DNA of 14,681 nt from Actinomycetota bacterium (GTDB taxonomy: Bacteria; Actinomycetota; CADDZG01; WHSQ01): positions 1 to 14,681 of the forward strand of contig JAHWJK010000031.1 in assembly GCA_019348445.1 (NCBI GenBank), written 5' to 3'. The position numbers and the translations under genes were made by a program. Below the pieces are notes generated by a model. It ran no database searches and was not told where the DNA came from. It saw nothing but the letters and a program-made list of their open reading frames with translations. Positions 6,852-14,451 of this stretch are shown piece after piece (the first letter of the stretch is position 1; each line of letters opens with the position of its first letter).

Positions 6852-8329
6852 TTGAGAACGAGTTCGTCTGCGGGCAGCGGCTTGCTGACGTAGTACCCCT
6901 GCGCGTAATCGCACCCGAGATCCGCAAGTTCGTTCCAGACGACTTCCGTCTCGACGCCTTCGGCAACGACGTCGAGGCCGAGGCCGCGACCGAGCTCGAT
7001 AGTGGACTTGACGATGAGTCCGTCCTGACGTTGCTCGGCCATGTTCTGGACGAACGACTTATCGATCTTCAGCGCGTGGATCGGGAGCCGGGTTAGGTAT
7101 GACAGCGACGTGTAGCCCGCGCCGTAGTCATCGATGGCGATCCGGATGCCCATGTCGCAGAGCGTCTGGAGCACGACGATGGCCCGTGACTGGTCGTTGA
7201 TGACGGTGCTCTCCGTAACCTCGAACTCGATCCACTTCGGATCCGCTCCATGCCGCTCGAGCACCGCAACGATGTCGTTCGGGAACTCGACATCCGAGAG
7301 ATTGCGTGCCGAGATATTCACGGCGACGCTCATGTCGAGACCTCGGTTCCTCCATTCGGCGACCTGCTTCGCCGCCTCGGCCACGACGTACATCGTCAAC
7401 GGCTTCATCAGGTCCGTCTGCTCGGCGAGCGGGATGAACTCGTCCGGCGGGATCATTCCTCGGTGCGGGTGGACCCACCGCACGAGCGCCTCGGCCGCGT
7501 GGATCCCTCCGCCGTTCATCGAGCTCTTGGGTTGATAGAACAGGACGAGCTCTCGGTCCTCGATCGCGCCGCGCAGCTCGGCTGCCATCGCGATCTTCTC
7601 GGCGTTCAGTTCGTGACGATCGGGGGAGTAGAACTCGACGCGCGTTCCCGATTCCTTCGCCGCTCCAAGCGCCGCGCTCGCGTGCCAGATGAGCGTCTTG
7701 GCGTCCCTGCCGTGACCGGGGGAGAGCGCGATACCGAAACTTGCAGAGATCTCGACGGGGACATCGCCGATCATGAATGGCTTCTCGAGTTCGGCCCGTA
7801 CCTTCTCGACGACCGTCGTCGCTCCGTGACCATCCTGCGCGCTGGGCATCAGGATCGCGAACTCGTCGCCGCTCAAACGTGCCACCGTGTCGCTCTCGCG
7901 CAGCGTGGTCTCGAGACGCGTCGCGAGCTCCGCGAGGAGCACGTCCCCCTGGTCGCGTCCGAGCGCGTTGTTAACGGCGCCGAAGCGATCGATCCCCATC
8001 ACGACTAGCGGGACGTGAGACGCCTCGCGCTCGCTGATGAGGATCAGTTGCTGCAACCGGTCGGCGAGTAGGTCTCGACCGGGCAGCCCGGTGACCGGGT
8101 CGACGAGGTTCATGCCGTTCTCGTGTGACTCTCGGACCTTACGGTCGAGCAAGCCGATGACGAACGCGTAACCAACACCGAGTGCGCCAAGGATGGACAA
8201 GTAGTAAGCGGCACCGCCGAGGCGGAACGTCAGCAGCTCGTTCATGGGGACGCCAGAGCCGTAGATCACTGCCGCGATTGGAAGTAGCGCCAGTGCTATC
8301 CATATGCGAGTACCCGAGCCGCCGATCAC
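6848..8329 (-). CDS. Membrane GGDEF-EAL protein (cyclic-di-GMP synthesis and/or breakdown)
   Basis: The protein combines a diguanylate cyclase and a c-di-GMP phosphodiesterase domain. From the GTG at 8329 it has 493 residues. Two hydrophobic helices (about 9-24 and 38-61) anchor it. The GGDEF domain begins near DPVTGLPGRDLLADRL and its active loop is SGDEF (153-157), a tolerated variant. An inhibitory I-site RESD lies at 144-147, exactly five residues upstream. The EAL domain has EALVRW (Glu280), VNISARNL, FEVTES, IDDYGAGYTS, LKIDKSFV, VAEGVET and QGYYVSKP, so the metal and catalytic residues look intact. No PAS, GAF or other sensor is present. The frame extends to ATG 8401, but that part uses rare AT-rich codons (ACT ATT AGA TTT) and would overlap the fumC start. 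GTG 8329 follows AGAGGA at a suitable distance. Confidence 0.93.
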   Translation of the reverse strand: MIGGSGTRIWIALALLPIAAVIYGSGVPMNELLTFRLGGAAYYLSILGALGVGYAFVIGLLDRKVRESHENGMNLVDPVTGLPGRDLLADRLQQLILISEREASHVPLVVMGIDRFGAVNNALGRDQGDVLLAELATRLETTLRESDTVARLSGDEFAILMPSAQDGHGATTVVEKVRAELEKPFMIGDVPVEISASFGIALSPGHGRDAKTLIWHASAALGAAKESGTRVEFYSPDRHELNAEKIAMAAELRGAIEDRELVLFYQPKSSMNGGGIHAAEALVRWVHPHRGMIPPDEFIPLAEQTDLMKPLTMYVVAEAAKQVAEWRNRGLDMSVAVNISARNLSDVEFPNDIVAVLERHGADPKWIEFEVTESTVINDQSRAIVVLQTLCDMGIRIAIDDYGAGYTSLSYLTRLPIHALKIDKSFVQNMAEQRQDGLIVKSTIELGRGLGLDVVAEGVETEVVWNELADLGCDYAQGYYVSKPLPADELVLN

Positions 8330-8399
8330 AAATCTAATAGTCCTCTTCTGGGAGGAAGACCCATATACGTAATCCCCGCAAAAGGGCGAAGATTGGGAC
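8330..8399. promoter_or_regulatory. Short divergent promoter gap between the GGDEF-EAL gene and fumC
   Basis: These 70 bases are AT-richer than the surroundings and must hold the start signals for both neighbours if both start where I placed them. They contain AGAGGA on the minus strand (complement of 8340-8345) for the GGDEF-EAL gene, and AAAGGG (8381-8386) on the plus strand as a distant, weak ribosome site for fumC. TATACG and ACGTAAT around 8364-8373 could serve as -10 regions, but I cannot place a convincing -35. Confidence 0.35.
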
Positions 8400-9809
8400 A
8401 TGGACGGCGCCTTTCGCAGTGACAAGGACAGCCTCGGCCCCGTGCAGGTTCCCGCCGACAGGCTGTGGGGCGCCCAGACGCAGCGCTCGATCGAGAACTT
8501 CCCGATCGGGCGGAGTCGTTTCGTCTGGGAGCGCAGGGTCATCCGGGCCCTCGGTCTCCTCAAGAAGGCCGCCGCGCTGGCGAACGGCGAGCTCGGTCAG
8601 CTGCCTTCGGAGAAGGTCGAGTTGATCGTCCAAGCCGCCGACGAGGTGATCGAAGGCAAGCTCGACGACGAGTTCCCGCTCGTCGTGTGGCAAACGGGGT
8701 CCGGAACGCAATCGAACATGAACGCGAACGAGGTCATCGCCAACCGGGCGATCCAGATCGCCGGTGGCGAGGTCGGTTCGAAGGATCCCATCCACCCCAA
8801 CGACGACGTGAACAAGGGCCAGTCCTCGAACGACACGTTCCCGACCGCGATGCACGTCGCCGCAACCGAAGAGATCGAAGACAACCTGCTCCCGGCGGTC
8901 CAGGATCTTCGAGACACGCTCGACGCGAAAGGTGTGCAGTACGACGACGTCGTCATGGTGGGGCGCACCCACCTGCAGGATGCGACCCCGGTGCGGCTGT
9001 CGCAGGTGTTCTCCGGCTGGGTTGCGCAACTCGATCAAGCCATGGATGGGATCCGGGACACGCTCCCGCGGATCTACGAACTCGCGATCGGCGGTACGGC
9101 GGTAGGTACCGGATTGAACGCACATCCCCGCTTCGGCGAAGTTGTCGCACAAAAGCTCGAGGAAGAGACCGGGAGGCCGTTCCGGTCGGCCGAGAACAAG
9201 TTCGCGGCGCTGTCTGCCCACGATGGGATGGTCGACATCAGCGCCTCGCTGCGGACGCTAGCTATCGCGTTATTCAAGGTCGCGAACGACGTTCGTTACT
9301 ACGCGATGGGACCACGCGCCGGTATCGCGGAGCTGAAGATCCCTGAGAACGAGCCGGGGTCGTCGATCATGCCGGGAAAGATCAACCCGACGCAGTCGGA
9401 AGCGATGACGATGGTGTGCGTGCAGGTGTTCGGCAACGACGCCGCCGTCGCGTTCGCCGGGAGCCAGGGCGCTTTTCAACTGAACGTCTACAAGCCGGTG
9501 ATGCTCCACAACGTGCTGGAGTCGGCGCAGTTGATGGCGGATGCGTGTCGCGCGTTCAACGACTTCGCGGCCACCGGCATCGAGCCGAATCGCAAGGTGA
9601 TCCAGCAGCACCTGGACGATTCGCTGATGTTAGTGACGGCGCTCAATCCGCACATCGGATACGAGAGGTCTGCGGAGATCGCGCTCAAGGCGTATCGCGA
9701 GGACAAGTCCCTGAAGGAGGCCGCGGCCGAGCTCGGCTACGTCGAGCCTGCGGACTTCGACAAGTGGGTTCGCCCCGAGGACATGACCGGCCCCCTCGCC
9801 GACGACTGA
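8400..9809 (+). CDS. fumC: Class II fumarate hydratase
   Basis: The enzyme interconverts fumarate and L-malate in the citric acid cycle as a cytoplasmic homotetramer, without an iron-sulfur cluster. The 469-residue product is full length. It opens with the conserved KDSLGPVQVPADRLWGAQTQ and shows GSGTQSNMNANEV, HPNDDVNKGQSSNDTFPTAM, GRTHLQDATP and the fumarase/aspartase signature SSIMPGKINP (321-330). The serines at 321-322 and Lys327 correspond to the active-site loop. Aspartase and argininosuccinate lyase belong to the same superfamily, but the VPADRLWGAQTQRS opening and HPNDDVN site fit fumarase best. Start is the only suitable ATG (8400); its ribosome site is weak. It is a single-gene unit closed by a strong terminator at 9817-9846. 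Confidence 0.96.
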   Translation: MDGAFRSDKDSLGPVQVPADRLWGAQTQRSIENFPIGRSRFVWERRVIRALGLLKKAAALANGELGQLPSEKVELIVQAADEVIEGKLDDEFPLVVWQTGSGTQSNMNANEVIANRAIQIAGGEVGSKDPIHPNDDVNKGQSSNDTFPTAMHVAATEEIEDNLLPAVQDLRDTLDAKGVQYDDVVMVGRTHLQDATPVRLSQVFSGWVAQLDQAMDGIRDTLPRIYELAIGGTAVGTGLNAHPRFGEVVAQKLEEETGRPFRSAENKFAALSAHDGMVDISASLRTLAIALFKVANDVRYYAMGPRAGIAELKIPENEPGSSIMPGKINPTQSEAMTMVCVQVFGNDAAVAFAGSQGAFQLNVYKPVMLHNVLESAQLMADACRAFNDFAATGIEPNRKVIQQHLDDSLMLVTALNPHIGYERSAEIALKAYREDKSLKEAAAELGYVEPADFDKWVRPEDMTGPLADD

Positions 9810-9816
9810 CCGCCAC

Positions 9817-9846
9817 CAGGCGTTTCAGCTGAAACGCCTGTTTCTT
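9817..9846 (+). terminator. Intrinsic terminator after fumC
   Basis: Bases 9817-9840 form a perfect 24-base palindrome: arms CAGGCGTTTC and GAAACGCCTG around AGCT. TTTCTT follows immediately, and the hairpin begins 7 bases after the fumC stop. As RNA it gives a 10-bp stem with a four-base loop and a short U-rich tail. The palindrome is symmetric, but the T-run is only on the plus-strand side. It also separates fumC from the carboxypeptidase gene. Confidence 0.88.
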
Positions 9847-9897
9847 CCAGGGGCAGCAGGGGGAGGGAACCGCCTGGTAGGGGCGAAATAGGCCCTC

Positions 9898-11478
9898 ATG
9901 ACCATCACGAGCAGAGTCTTCGCGGGCGCGCTTGCCGCCGTCATCGTTCTGGGGCTGGCGCCGATAGGTCACACCGATACCGCTCGACCCATGATCGTCG
10001 TCGCGCATCCCGATTCGGACGCGCAAGCCGCGTTCCTGATGTCGAACTTCGACGAGACGCACAACCATGCTCCCGGCGAGATCGAGCTGCTTATCTGGCC
10101 CGGCGACCTCGCGCGTCTCGACGCAGCGGGGATCGACTACCACGTCGCGATCGAAGACCTTCTCGAGCACGACGCGGGTGGAACGAAAGCCGATTCCGTA
10201 CAGGTTCTTCCGGGTCCCGACCGGGACGACTACCGCCGGCTCGAGGACTACAACGCGGAGATGAAGAAGCTTGCGAAGAAGAACCCCGGTCTCGTCAAGC
10301 TCTTCAAGATGAAGCGTCCGTCATTGGAGGGGCGCACCGTCTATGGCATCGAGATCGCCACCAACGTCACTAGCAGCGCAACCGACGGTCGCCCGATCTT
10401 CTACATCGACGGCATCCATCACGCGCGGGAGTGGCCGGCTGCGGAATACCCGATGCTCTTCGCTCACTACCTCGTTGAGAAGTTCGGTAAGGATCGGAAG
10501 GTCACGTCCCTTCTGAAGCGAGCGCGCGTGATCCTCGTCCCCATCGTGAACCCGGATGGCTTCGTTTACTCACGCGAGTCGCCGGCGCAGAACTCCTTCT
10601 TGGGGGCCGGGAACGGCTTCGAGGGTTACTGGCGCAAGAATCGCCGCTCCTTGACGGGAGTAACCGTGCCGGCGCCGCGCCGCGTCAACCCCGACGCGTA
10701 TGGCGTCGATCCCAACCGCAACTACTCCTATCTGTGGGGGGACTCGAACGGTGGGTCGTCCGGGATACCCGTCAACCAGACCTATCGCGGAACGGCGCCC
10801 TTCTCAGAGCCCGAGACGCAAAACGTTCGCGACATCATCCTCAGCCGTCAGGTGACCCTGGTGGTGACCAACCACACGTACCAGGCGACCGTTCTACGCG
10901 CGGGTGGGGGAAGGGCGCCGGAAGACGACATCCTCGAGCGCCTCGGCGGTGTTGTCGCCGACATCCTCGGCTACCGCAACATGCCGAGCGTGGGATATCC
11001 GACCACCGGAACAACGGATGACTGGGCTTACGCGGCCATCGGTTCTCTCGGCTACACGATCGAACATGGAAGCCAGGGATTCCACCCGCCGTACGACCAC
11101 GAGGTCGGTCAGTTCTGGAAGCAGCACATGGACGCATTCGTGAAACTTCTCGAGTACTCGGCGGACACGCGCTACCACTCGGTGATCAAAGGCAAGGTCG
11201 CGAATGGCCCCGCGACCCTCACGATCCGAAAGAAGTTCCTCACGCCGCTCTCGCCGGGGAACCCCACCGGGGAGAAAGCCGTACGCGAGCGCGTGAAGAT
11301 GAACTTGAAGACGATGAAAGACGGCACGTTCGAGTGGCATCTGTCGCCGTCGGACCGTCCTTACGAGAAGAAGCCCGAGAACTTCATCTTGACGATCTCC
11401 TCGGGGGGGAAGAGCAAGACGATCGAGGTTCACGTCGACCGCGGTGAGGTCGTCAACCTCGGGACGATCAAGCTCTAG
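9898..11478 (+). CDS. Secreted M14 family zinc carboxypeptidase
   Basis: This is an exported metallo-carboxypeptidase that should remove C-terminal residues from peptides outside the cell. The 526-residue product begins with a signal peptide (TSRVFAGALAAVIVLGLAP, probable cleavage near GHT/DTA). A propeptide-like region of about 100 residues follows, then the catalytic domain. Zinc ligands are His175 and Glu178 in HHAREW and His326 in NHTYQ. Substrate-binding Asn273-Arg274 lie in DPNRNY. The tyrosine region is GYPTTGTTDDWAY, and the general-base glutamate is Glu389 in YTIEHGSQ. All catalytic residues are present. A further 100 residues at the C-terminus are strand-rich and end in TIEVHVDRGEVVNLGTIKL, like a small beta-sandwich accessory domain. 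Start ATG 9898 has only AGG upstream. It follows the fumC terminator, so it is transcribed separately. Its stop interlocks with that of the convergent kinase gene. Confidence 0.93.
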   Translation: MTITSRVFAGALAAVIVLGLAPIGHTDTARPMIVVAHPDSDAQAAFLMSNFDETHNHAPGEIELLIWPGDLARLDAAGIDYHVAIEDLLEHDAGGTKADSVQVLPGPDRDDYRRLEDYNAEMKKLAKKNPGLVKLFKMKRPSLEGRTVYGIEIATNVTSSATDGRPIFYIDGIHHAREWPAAEYPMLFAHYLVEKFGKDRKVTSLLKRARVILVPIVNPDGFVYSRESPAQNSFLGAGNGFEGYWRKNRRSLTGVTVPAPRRVNPDAYGVDPNRNYSYLWGDSNGGSSGIPVNQTYRGTAPFSEPETQNVRDIILSRQVTLVVTNHTYQATVLRAGGGRAPEDDILERLGGVVADILGYRNMPSVGYPTTGTTDDWAYAAIGSLGYTIEHGSQGFHPPYDHEVGQFWKQHMDAFVKLLEYSADTRYHSVIKGKVANGPATLTIRKKFLTPLSPGNPTGEKAVRERVKMNLKTMKDGTFEWHLSPSDRPYEKKPENFILTISSGGKSKTIEVHVDRGEVVNLGTIKL

Positions 11479-13085
11479 CCGCTAGCCCGCGCCTCCGTCG
11501 GCAGCATCACGGCTGCGATGCTTCGAAGCAGGTCGTGCTCGTCGAAAGGCTTGGAAAGGTAGGCCTCGTTCGACGAGAGCCCATGTTGCTCGACGATCTT
11601 CTCGCTGTGCCCGGACATATAGACGACCTTGACGTAAGGCTGCAGTCTCGTGACGCGGGCAGCGAGGTCCTTGCCGGACATACGTGGCATGACGATGTCG
11701 GTGATCAGGATGTCTATCTCGAGACCATGCCTGCGCAGGAAATCGAGAGCTTCTTCTCCATTGCTTGCCGACAGCACGGTGTATCCGTTGCGAGACAGGA
11801 TCCGTTCGACGAGCCGGCACAACGGTTCGTCGTCTTCCACGACCAGGGCGACCCCCTCAGGTAGATCGAAGTCCAGAGTGGTCGGGGGCGTCAAGACACC
11901 TTTCCTTGCAGCGTGAGTCGCTCGTGGCAGGAAGATCCGGAATCGGGTGCCCTCGTCGATCGCGCTGTCGACGACGATGCATCCATGCGCCTGTTTCACG
12001 ATGCCGAACACGGTCGAGAGCCCCAGGCCGGTTCCCCATTCTTTGGGTTTCGTCGTAAAGAACGGTTCGAAGATCTGGTCGACGACCTCGGGCGGGATGC
12101 CGGTCCCGTCGTCGAGGACCGTCAGGCACACGTAGTCGCCCGGCTGCATGTCGGGATCCACCGTGGCTTCGTCGGCGGCGACCATTACGTTCGCCGTCGT
12201 GATCCAGATATCGCCGCCGTTGGGCATCGCGTCGCGCGCGTTGACGACGAGATTCATGATCACCTGGTCGAGCCGGCTCGGATCTATCTCTATGGTCCAG
12301 AGGTCGTCGGCGAGGATCGTCTGAAGGCGGATGTCTTCCCCGATCACCGGCGCCAACATCGACTGCAGATCGCTCATCCGTTGATTCAGATCCAGGACCT
12401 CGGGGTGCGTGACCTCCTTGCGGGAGAAAGCCAACAGCTGGCGGACGAGCTGTCCGGCGCGCTCGCTGGCCCCGAGGATCTCTGAAAGATCGTGGCGCTT
12501 CGGATCACCTTCGGGTAGGTCGTCGGCGATGAAGCGCGCGTAGTTGTCGATGATGGCGAGGACGTTGTTGAAGTCGTGCGCGATGCCTCCCGCGAGACGC
12601 CCCACCGCCTCCATCTTCTGAGCTTGCAGGTAACGGGCCTCGAGGTCGGCGTATTCGCGGATCGCTCCGATCGCGACCTGCTCGCCGAGCGCGACCTTGC
12701 CGCGCGCGACCGCATCCAGGGAATCCATGAGTTCGTCGGCACGTCCGCCCTTCAGGAGGTAGCCCTCGGCCCCCGCTTTGACCATCGATGAGATGTTCGA
12801 CATATCCCCGAGCGCGGTCAGCGCAAGGATCTTCGTCTCGGGATGAGCAATCTTGATCGCTTCGGTCGCCTCGATGCCGGTCATGACCGGCATGTTGATG
12901 TCCATCAGGACGAGGTCGGGGCGGACGGCTTCCACGAGCTCGATCGCCTCGAGGCCGTTCGATCCTTCGCCGACGATCTCGTAGGTCTCGCGTAGCTCGA
13001 TCAGCTGCCGCAGGTTGCGACGGACTGGAGAGTGGTCGTCGACGATCACGAGTCGGAGTTTCGGCGTCGAGCGGCGATCTTCCAT
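11475..13085 (-). CDS. Soluble REC-histidine kinase-REC hybrid
   Basis: This is a 536-residue phosphorelay protein with no membrane segment. The N-terminal receiver (about 9-130) has the acidic pair Asp16-Asp17, phospho-acceptor Asp62 (LVLMDINMP) and the NarL/FixJ-like end AGAEGYLLKGG. A short helix leads to the HisKA domain with His170 in GGIAHDFNNVLAI. The ATPase domain shows VVNARDAMP (N box), DDGTGIP (G1), EPFFTTK (F box) and GTGLGLST (G2). A second receiver follows (about 412-530): VVEDDEP, Asp463 in LITDIVMP, and AYLSKPFD. All phosphotransfer residues are intact. No PAS or other sensor is present, so the first receiver probably serves as the input. Start is ATG 13085; GGGG lies very close to it, so initiation signals are weak. 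It is divergent from the DUF5317 gene, with a shared 36-base element between them. Confidence 0.94.
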   Translation of the reverse strand: MEDRRSTPKLRLVIVDDHSPVRRNLRQLIELRETYEIVGEGSNGLEAIELVEAVRPDLVLMDINMPVMTGIEATEAIKIAHPETKILALTALGDMSNISSMVKAGAEGYLLKGGRADELMDSLDAVARGKVALGEQVAIGAIREYADLEARYLQAQKMEAVGRLAGGIAHDFNNVLAIIDNYARFIADDLPEGDPKRHDLSEILGASERAGQLVRQLLAFSRKEVTHPEVLDLNQRMSDLQSMLAPVIGEDIRLQTILADDLWTIEIDPSRLDQVIMNLVVNARDAMPNGGDIWITTANVMVAADEATVDPDMQPGDYVCLTVLDDGTGIPPEVVDQIFEPFFTTKPKEWGTGLGLSTVFGIVKQAHGCIVVDSAIDEGTRFRIFLPRATHAARKGVLTPPTTLDFDLPEGVALVVEDDEPLCRLVERILSRNGYTVLSASNGEEALDFLRRHGLEIDILITDIVMPRMSGKDLAARVTRLQPYVKVVYMSGHSEKIVEQHGLSSNEAYLSKPFDEHDLLRSIAAVMLPTEARASG

Positions 13086-13099
13086 GCCCCTATTAACGG

Positions 13100-13119
13100 G
13101 TCGCGAAGAACGTCGCGAA
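13100..13119. repeat. Two GTCGCGAA direct repeats upstream of the hybrid kinase gene
   Basis: GTCGCGAA occurs at 13100-13107 and 13112-13119, four bases apart. Each contains the self-complementary TCGCGA. They lie 15-34 bases upstream of the kinase start codon, immediately beside the 13121-13156 element, so they could be a second regulator site or part of the promoter. Two short copies could also be chance in GC-rich DNA. Confidence 0.4.
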
Positions 13120-13120
13120 A

Positions 13121-13156
13121 TCCCCTACGGGGGAAGCTTGCTCACCCGCTTGGGGG
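13121..13156. promoter_or_regulatory. Copy 1 of a shared 36-base tandem-dyad element
   Basis: Read on the plus strand it has TCCCC, three bases, GGGGGA, ten bases, then CCCGCTTGGGGG. The reverse complement of 14472-14507 has the same total length, and 25 of 36 bases match without gaps, including all 12 of CCCGCTTGGGGG. It consists of two C-tract/G-tract dyads with centres about 22 bases apart. It lies midway between the divergent kinase (13085) and DUF5317 (13193) starts. I infer an operator for an unidentified regulator. Confidence 0.5.
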
Positions 13157-13192
13157 TCGGTATCTGGGGCCCGGGCATGTTTCGCTACACGG

Positions 13193-13762
13193 ATGTTCCT
13201 CGTCGTCCCGATCGCCCTCGTCGCCGCTCTCTATGGGCTCGTCCGCGGCGGATCACTGGAGCCCCTCGCGCAGACACAGTTCCGCTTGCTATGGATCCTC
13301 TTCGCGGCGCTCGTAGCTCAGGTCGGATTTGACCTCTGGGATCCAGCATGGCTCTCGCAAACGGGAGACCTCGTCGTGCTGTTGACGACTAACGCCGCGA
13401 TCGTCGTGTTCTTGGCCGCCAATCGGCACCTTCCGGGCATGTTGCTCGCCGCTCTCGGACTGTTGCTCAACGTGATCGTGATCTCCGCCAACGCCGGGAT
13501 GCCGGTGTCGCAGGAAGCGGCCGAGATCGCGGGTCTCGAGGGAGAGCTGACGAATCTCGGGATCAAGCACGAGGTGCTCGGCCCCGACACCGTGTTTCCG
13601 TGGCTCGCCGACGTCATCCCTCTGCCGGGGCTGAACGCGCTGATCAGCGTCGGCGACGTGGTTCTTGCGGCCGGTATCGGCTGGCTCGTCTACAGGCGGA
13701 CCCTGGATGAGGGCCCGAACGAGGATCGCGATTCAGCTACGCCCGCAGCAACTTCCGGTTGA
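13193..13762 (+). CDS. DUF5317 family membrane protein
   Basis: This is a 189-residue integral membrane protein of the DUF5317 family, function unknown and seen mostly in actinobacteria. About five hydrophobic helices are visible: residues about 2-17, 32-47, 58-75, 83-98 and 150-167. Recognisable family stretches are SANAGMPVS (commonly NGGMPV), then KHEVLGPDT, DVIPLPGLN and SVGDVVLAAGIGWLVYRR. A hydrophilic C-terminal tail ends TPAATSG. Start is ATG 13193; no ribosome site is visible, so a leaderless or very short-leader transcript is possible, with copy 1 of the 36-base element ending 36 bases upstream. Its last 26 bases overlap the convergent gene at 13737. Confidence 0.85.
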   Translation: MFLVVPIALVAALYGLVRGGSLEPLAQTQFRLLWILFAALVAQVGFDLWDPAWLSQTGDLVVLLTTNAAIVVFLAANRHLPGMLLAALGLLLNVIVISANAGMPVSQEAAEIAGLEGELTNLGIKHEVLGPDTVFPWLADVIPLPGLNALISVGDVVLAAGIGWLVYRRTLDEGPNEDRDSATPAATSG

Positions 13763-14384
13763 CCGCGTTCAGGAGAGCGAGGGCAGCAGCGGTGGCGACG
13801 TCGTCTACCACGCGGGCAGATCCCAGCAAGGGTGTTGACGCGCCCTCTTCGTAGAACGTCGTGTGCACGAGCACCCACTCGGTCGAGCTGCTGACCGAGT
13901 GCAGGCTCACGTTGTCGATCTCGAGCGTCGATCGTTTTTCGCTGAGCTTCGCGTCGAGGCATTCGAGTACGGCGGCTGCGGCCCCCCTCGCTCGGGCCTC
14001 GCGAGATGTCCCCGCAGCCCCCGTACCCGAAGTCCTTTCGCCGTCCGGCCACAGCAGAGTGACTTCGACCCACTCGCTGTTGTTGCGACGGCCGACTCCC
14101 ACGCGTTCGATGCTCGGTCGGCCCGCTTGGCCGGTAGGTGGCGTTTCGACCTGGACGATCGAGACGATGCGGTGGTCTATCTGGATGCCGAACTCGGCTG
14201 CGGCCAGCGACTCGATGTCCCGTACGAATTGGCGGGAAGGCTTGCGCCCGGCTGCGATGACGTGGATCTCGGTGGGGGAGTCGTCGCCGACTACCCGGAC
14301 CCGTTCCACTCCTTGTACTCGATTCAGAGCGCGCTGCAATTCGGCGAGCGTCCCGCTCTGCGACAACGTGTCTTCCCCAGGCAT
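13737..14384 (-). CDS. Uncharacterised two-domain cytoplasmic protein
   Basis: I do not recognise a named family. The 215-residue product has no signal or membrane helix. The N-terminal part (about 12-80) reads as alternating strands and helices: GVERVRVVGDDSPTEIHVIA, FVRDIESLAAAEFGIQIDHR, IVSIVQV. The C-terminal part (about 95-215) shows an internal two-fold pattern of paired strands followed by a helix: WVEVTLLWPDG...TSGTGAAG + ARGAAAAVLECLDAKL, then WVLVHTTFYEEG...LLGSARV + AALALLNAVNRKL. From memory, proteins of this general layout are common as hypotheticals in actinobacteria and some Firmicutes. Start is ATG 14384; AAAGGAG (complement of 14397-14403) lies a rather long 12 bases upstream. 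It overlaps the DUF5317 gene by 26 bases at its 3' end. Confidence 0.85.
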   Translation of the reverse strand: MPGEDTLSQSGTLAELQRALNRVQGVERVRVVGDDSPTEIHVIAAGRKPSRQFVRDIESLAAAEFGIQIDHRIVSIVQVETPPTGQAGRPSIERVGVGRRNNSEWVEVTLLWPDGERTSGTGAAGTSREARARGAAAAVLECLDAKLSEKRSTLEIDNVSLHSVSSSTEWVLVHTTFYEEGASTPLLGSARVVDDVATAAALALLNAVNRKLLRA

Positions 14385-14451
14385 TCCCGCGACTAGCTCC
14401 TTTGGACTACTAGAAATAGGTCGGTTGGACGCTTGTAGCCCAACTTAATCA

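Noticed and set aside
8371..8399. Possible third copy of the 36-base element (TCCCC...GGGCGAAG...TTGGG)
   Set aside because: Only the first dyad is partly matched, the CCCGCTTGGGGG half is absent and the spacing is wrong.
8334..9221. Minus-strand open frame of 295 codons opposite fumC
   Set aside because: Highly charged shadow with no recognisable domain. The fumC frame on the other strand is unmistakable.
9850..9885. GGGGGAGGG...CCGCCTGGTAGGGG before the carboxypeptidase gene, resembling the 36-base element
   Set aside because: No TCCCC arm, and the gap between the G-tract and CCGC is about five bases short. Probably general G-richness.
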